Assembly: GCF_032362555.1 (NCBI RefSeq)
Contig: NC_083536.1
Location: 9,796,001-9,860,000 of the forward strand
Origin: Amyelois transitella
Taxonomy: Eukaryota; Arthropoda; Insecta; Lepidoptera; Pyralidae
Direction of reading: 5' to 3'
Length of the DNA stretch: 64,000 nt
The position numbers were made by a program, and so were the translations under genes. The notes below the pieces were generated by a model. The model was given only the letters and a program-made list of their open reading frames with translations, was not told the origin of the DNA and did no database searches. This document shows, one piece after another, positions 63,318 to 64,000 of this stretch (the first letter of the stretch is position 1; each line of letters begins with the position of its first letter).

Positions 63318-63794
63318 TTAATCTAGAACTATAAAAGTGTCAAATGCTGACCTATAACATCCTTTGTTTTTATCACAATCCTTATTAATAACAAGATAAT
63401 TAAAAGGCTTTTTCCAAACTTTTGAACACATTTCACGAAATTGATTCCATGACATATCAGACCCTACATGCTCATCATAAACATGTTTCAAATTAATATC
63501 ATCTTGTTTAAATAATACAATCAAATTGGAATTGTCTCTCACTAGTTGTTTAGGTATTTTTGTATATGTTTGATTAATATAAAAACAATCAATTTTCTTA
63601 TGTCGACCCATAGCAAAATAATCTCTAATGCTGTTCTGATTTTCGCAAGCTACATCATCAAATATTATAATTGAATCAGGTAGCGCTTCGTGAGGACTCA
63701 AAATTTCACAATTGTGATTGTATTTATGAAAGGTTGTACCAGAAACCATGTTCATAACTTTCTCTAAAAATAAGTATTTTGCTTGATATAAAAA
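63318..63794 (-). pseudogene. FtsK/A32-type packaging ATPase, N-terminal part cut off by a Helitron
   Basis: The remaining 158 codons include the Walker B strand PDSIIIFDDVACENQNSI (D-D pair), DYFAMGRHKKIDCFYINQTY (sensor-like N-Q-T) and IPKQLVRDNSNLIVLFKQDD. These are characteristic of the genome-packaging ATPase of Polintons, adintoviruses and large DNA viruses. The Walker A part must lie beyond the Helitron that starts at 63795, outside the window. The stop is at 63318. The gene is first in the leftward virion block. Confidence 0.85.
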
Positions 63795-64000
63795 TCCATA
63801 CATATAATAAAACTGTAACTCAACTTTGTCTGTACATTGAAGATATTTAAGAAAAAAAATTATAAGGGGTCTTTTTAGGGTCAATAGAAGCCAAAACAAT
63901 TTTTTTTAGAATTTTTGTCTGTCTGTCTGTCCGTCTGTCTGTCTGTATGTTTGTACGCGCATCACGCAAAATCTACCGAACGGATCTGAACGAAATTCGG
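63795..64000 (+). mobile_element. Helitron 5' end inside the ATPase gene, continues past window
   Basis: TCCATACATATAATAAAACT after an A, then the same body (gtctgtctgtctg run, tacgcgcatcacgcaaaatc) as the other copies, slightly more diverged (tcaactttgtctg). Its 3' end is not in the window. Confidence 0.85.

Larger units (their letters stand above)
49479..64000. mobile_element. endogenous Polinton/Maverick (adintovirus-type) element, right end outside window
   Basis: A coherent set of genes found together only in Polintons/adintoviruses: family B DNA polymerase with protein-primed features, retrovirus-type integrase, adenain-like protease, FtsK/A32-type packaging ATPase, double-jelly-roll-type major capsid and penton-like minor capsid, plus a phospholipase A2 protein. 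Early-type genes point right (50.0-55.9 kb), virion genes point left (56.1-63.8 kb), converging near 55.9-56.1 kb. Left boundary and terminal inverted repeat were not found; the position given is the edge of the duplication. Two Helitron insertions, one frameshift and an integrase deletion mark it as a relic. Confidence 0.88.

Noticed and set aside
1-64000. Ordinary host genes, bacterial operons or riboswitches
   Set aside because: No frame outside mobile or virus-like elements has a recognisable host domain, and the base composition and repeats are eukaryotic.

Overview
The window looks like repeat-dense insect DNA, most likely from a moth or butterfly. This is inferred from the combination of Helitron-type repeats opening TCCATACAT and TCTATACTAAT and closing in a GC hairpin plus CTAG, from LINE tails of the form GGCTCTGTCTACCCC followed by GACGTGAT, and from CR1/RTE-type LINEs. 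No ordinary host gene could be supported. Nearly every coding stretch belongs to a transposable element or to an endogenous virus-like element.

Layout: (1) 1-3047 holds a broken Ty3/gypsy element on the minus strand. (2) 3048-15192 is a BEL/Pao retrotransposon (minus) split by a full-length CR1-type LINE (6001-12465, duplication ACAGTTT), which is itself split by a Helitron (7574-9304). (3) 15253-18423 is a Mutator-like DNA transposon whose inverted ends are 16-bp minisatellites; it carries a tRNA-derived SINE. (4) 18424-22760 holds LINE remnants, a perfect 23-bp hairpin and an 87-bp minisatellite. (5) 22761-43834 is a 21-kb LTR-bounded element with long (about 2.6 kb) near-identical terminal repeats and an ACGC target duplication. 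It has no retroviral genes of its own. Its left repeat carries an RTE LINE, its right repeat carries a Helitron tandem array, and its interior carries a pogo-type transposon with a 903-codon transposase. (6) 43835-49478 shows that the surrounding 4-kb segment is tandemly duplicated; the second copy preserves the empty target site of the 21-kb element. (7) About 49.5-64 kb is an endogenous Polinton/Maverick (adintovirus-type) element that runs off the right edge.

The last region is the most interesting. Rightward genes: a spliced gene of unknown function, a protein-primed-type family B DNA polymerase (one frameshift), and a second spliced gene whose first coding exon is just the ATG. Leftward genes form a compact block in transcription order: packaging ATPase (cut at its N-terminal side), a conserved 332-aa protein, a small fibre-like protein, an integrase that has lost its last third and is fused in frame to a phospholipase A2-type virion protein, an adenain-like protease, a penton-like capsid protein, a 37-aa very basic peptide, the major capsid protein, and a 168-aa conserved protein. 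Two separate Helitrons have landed in it, one inside codon 3 of the major capsid gene and one in the ATPase gene. The copy is therefore a relic, but most of its frames are still open.

Several insertions can be read against an uninterrupted copy inside the same window, which fixes their exact ends: the 21-kb LTR element (empty site at 47857-47860), the Helitron array (empty site at 26738/26739) and the RTE LINE (empty site near 38411-38428). The relative order of events follows: 4-kb duplication, then the LTR element, then the RTE and Helitron insertions into its repeats.
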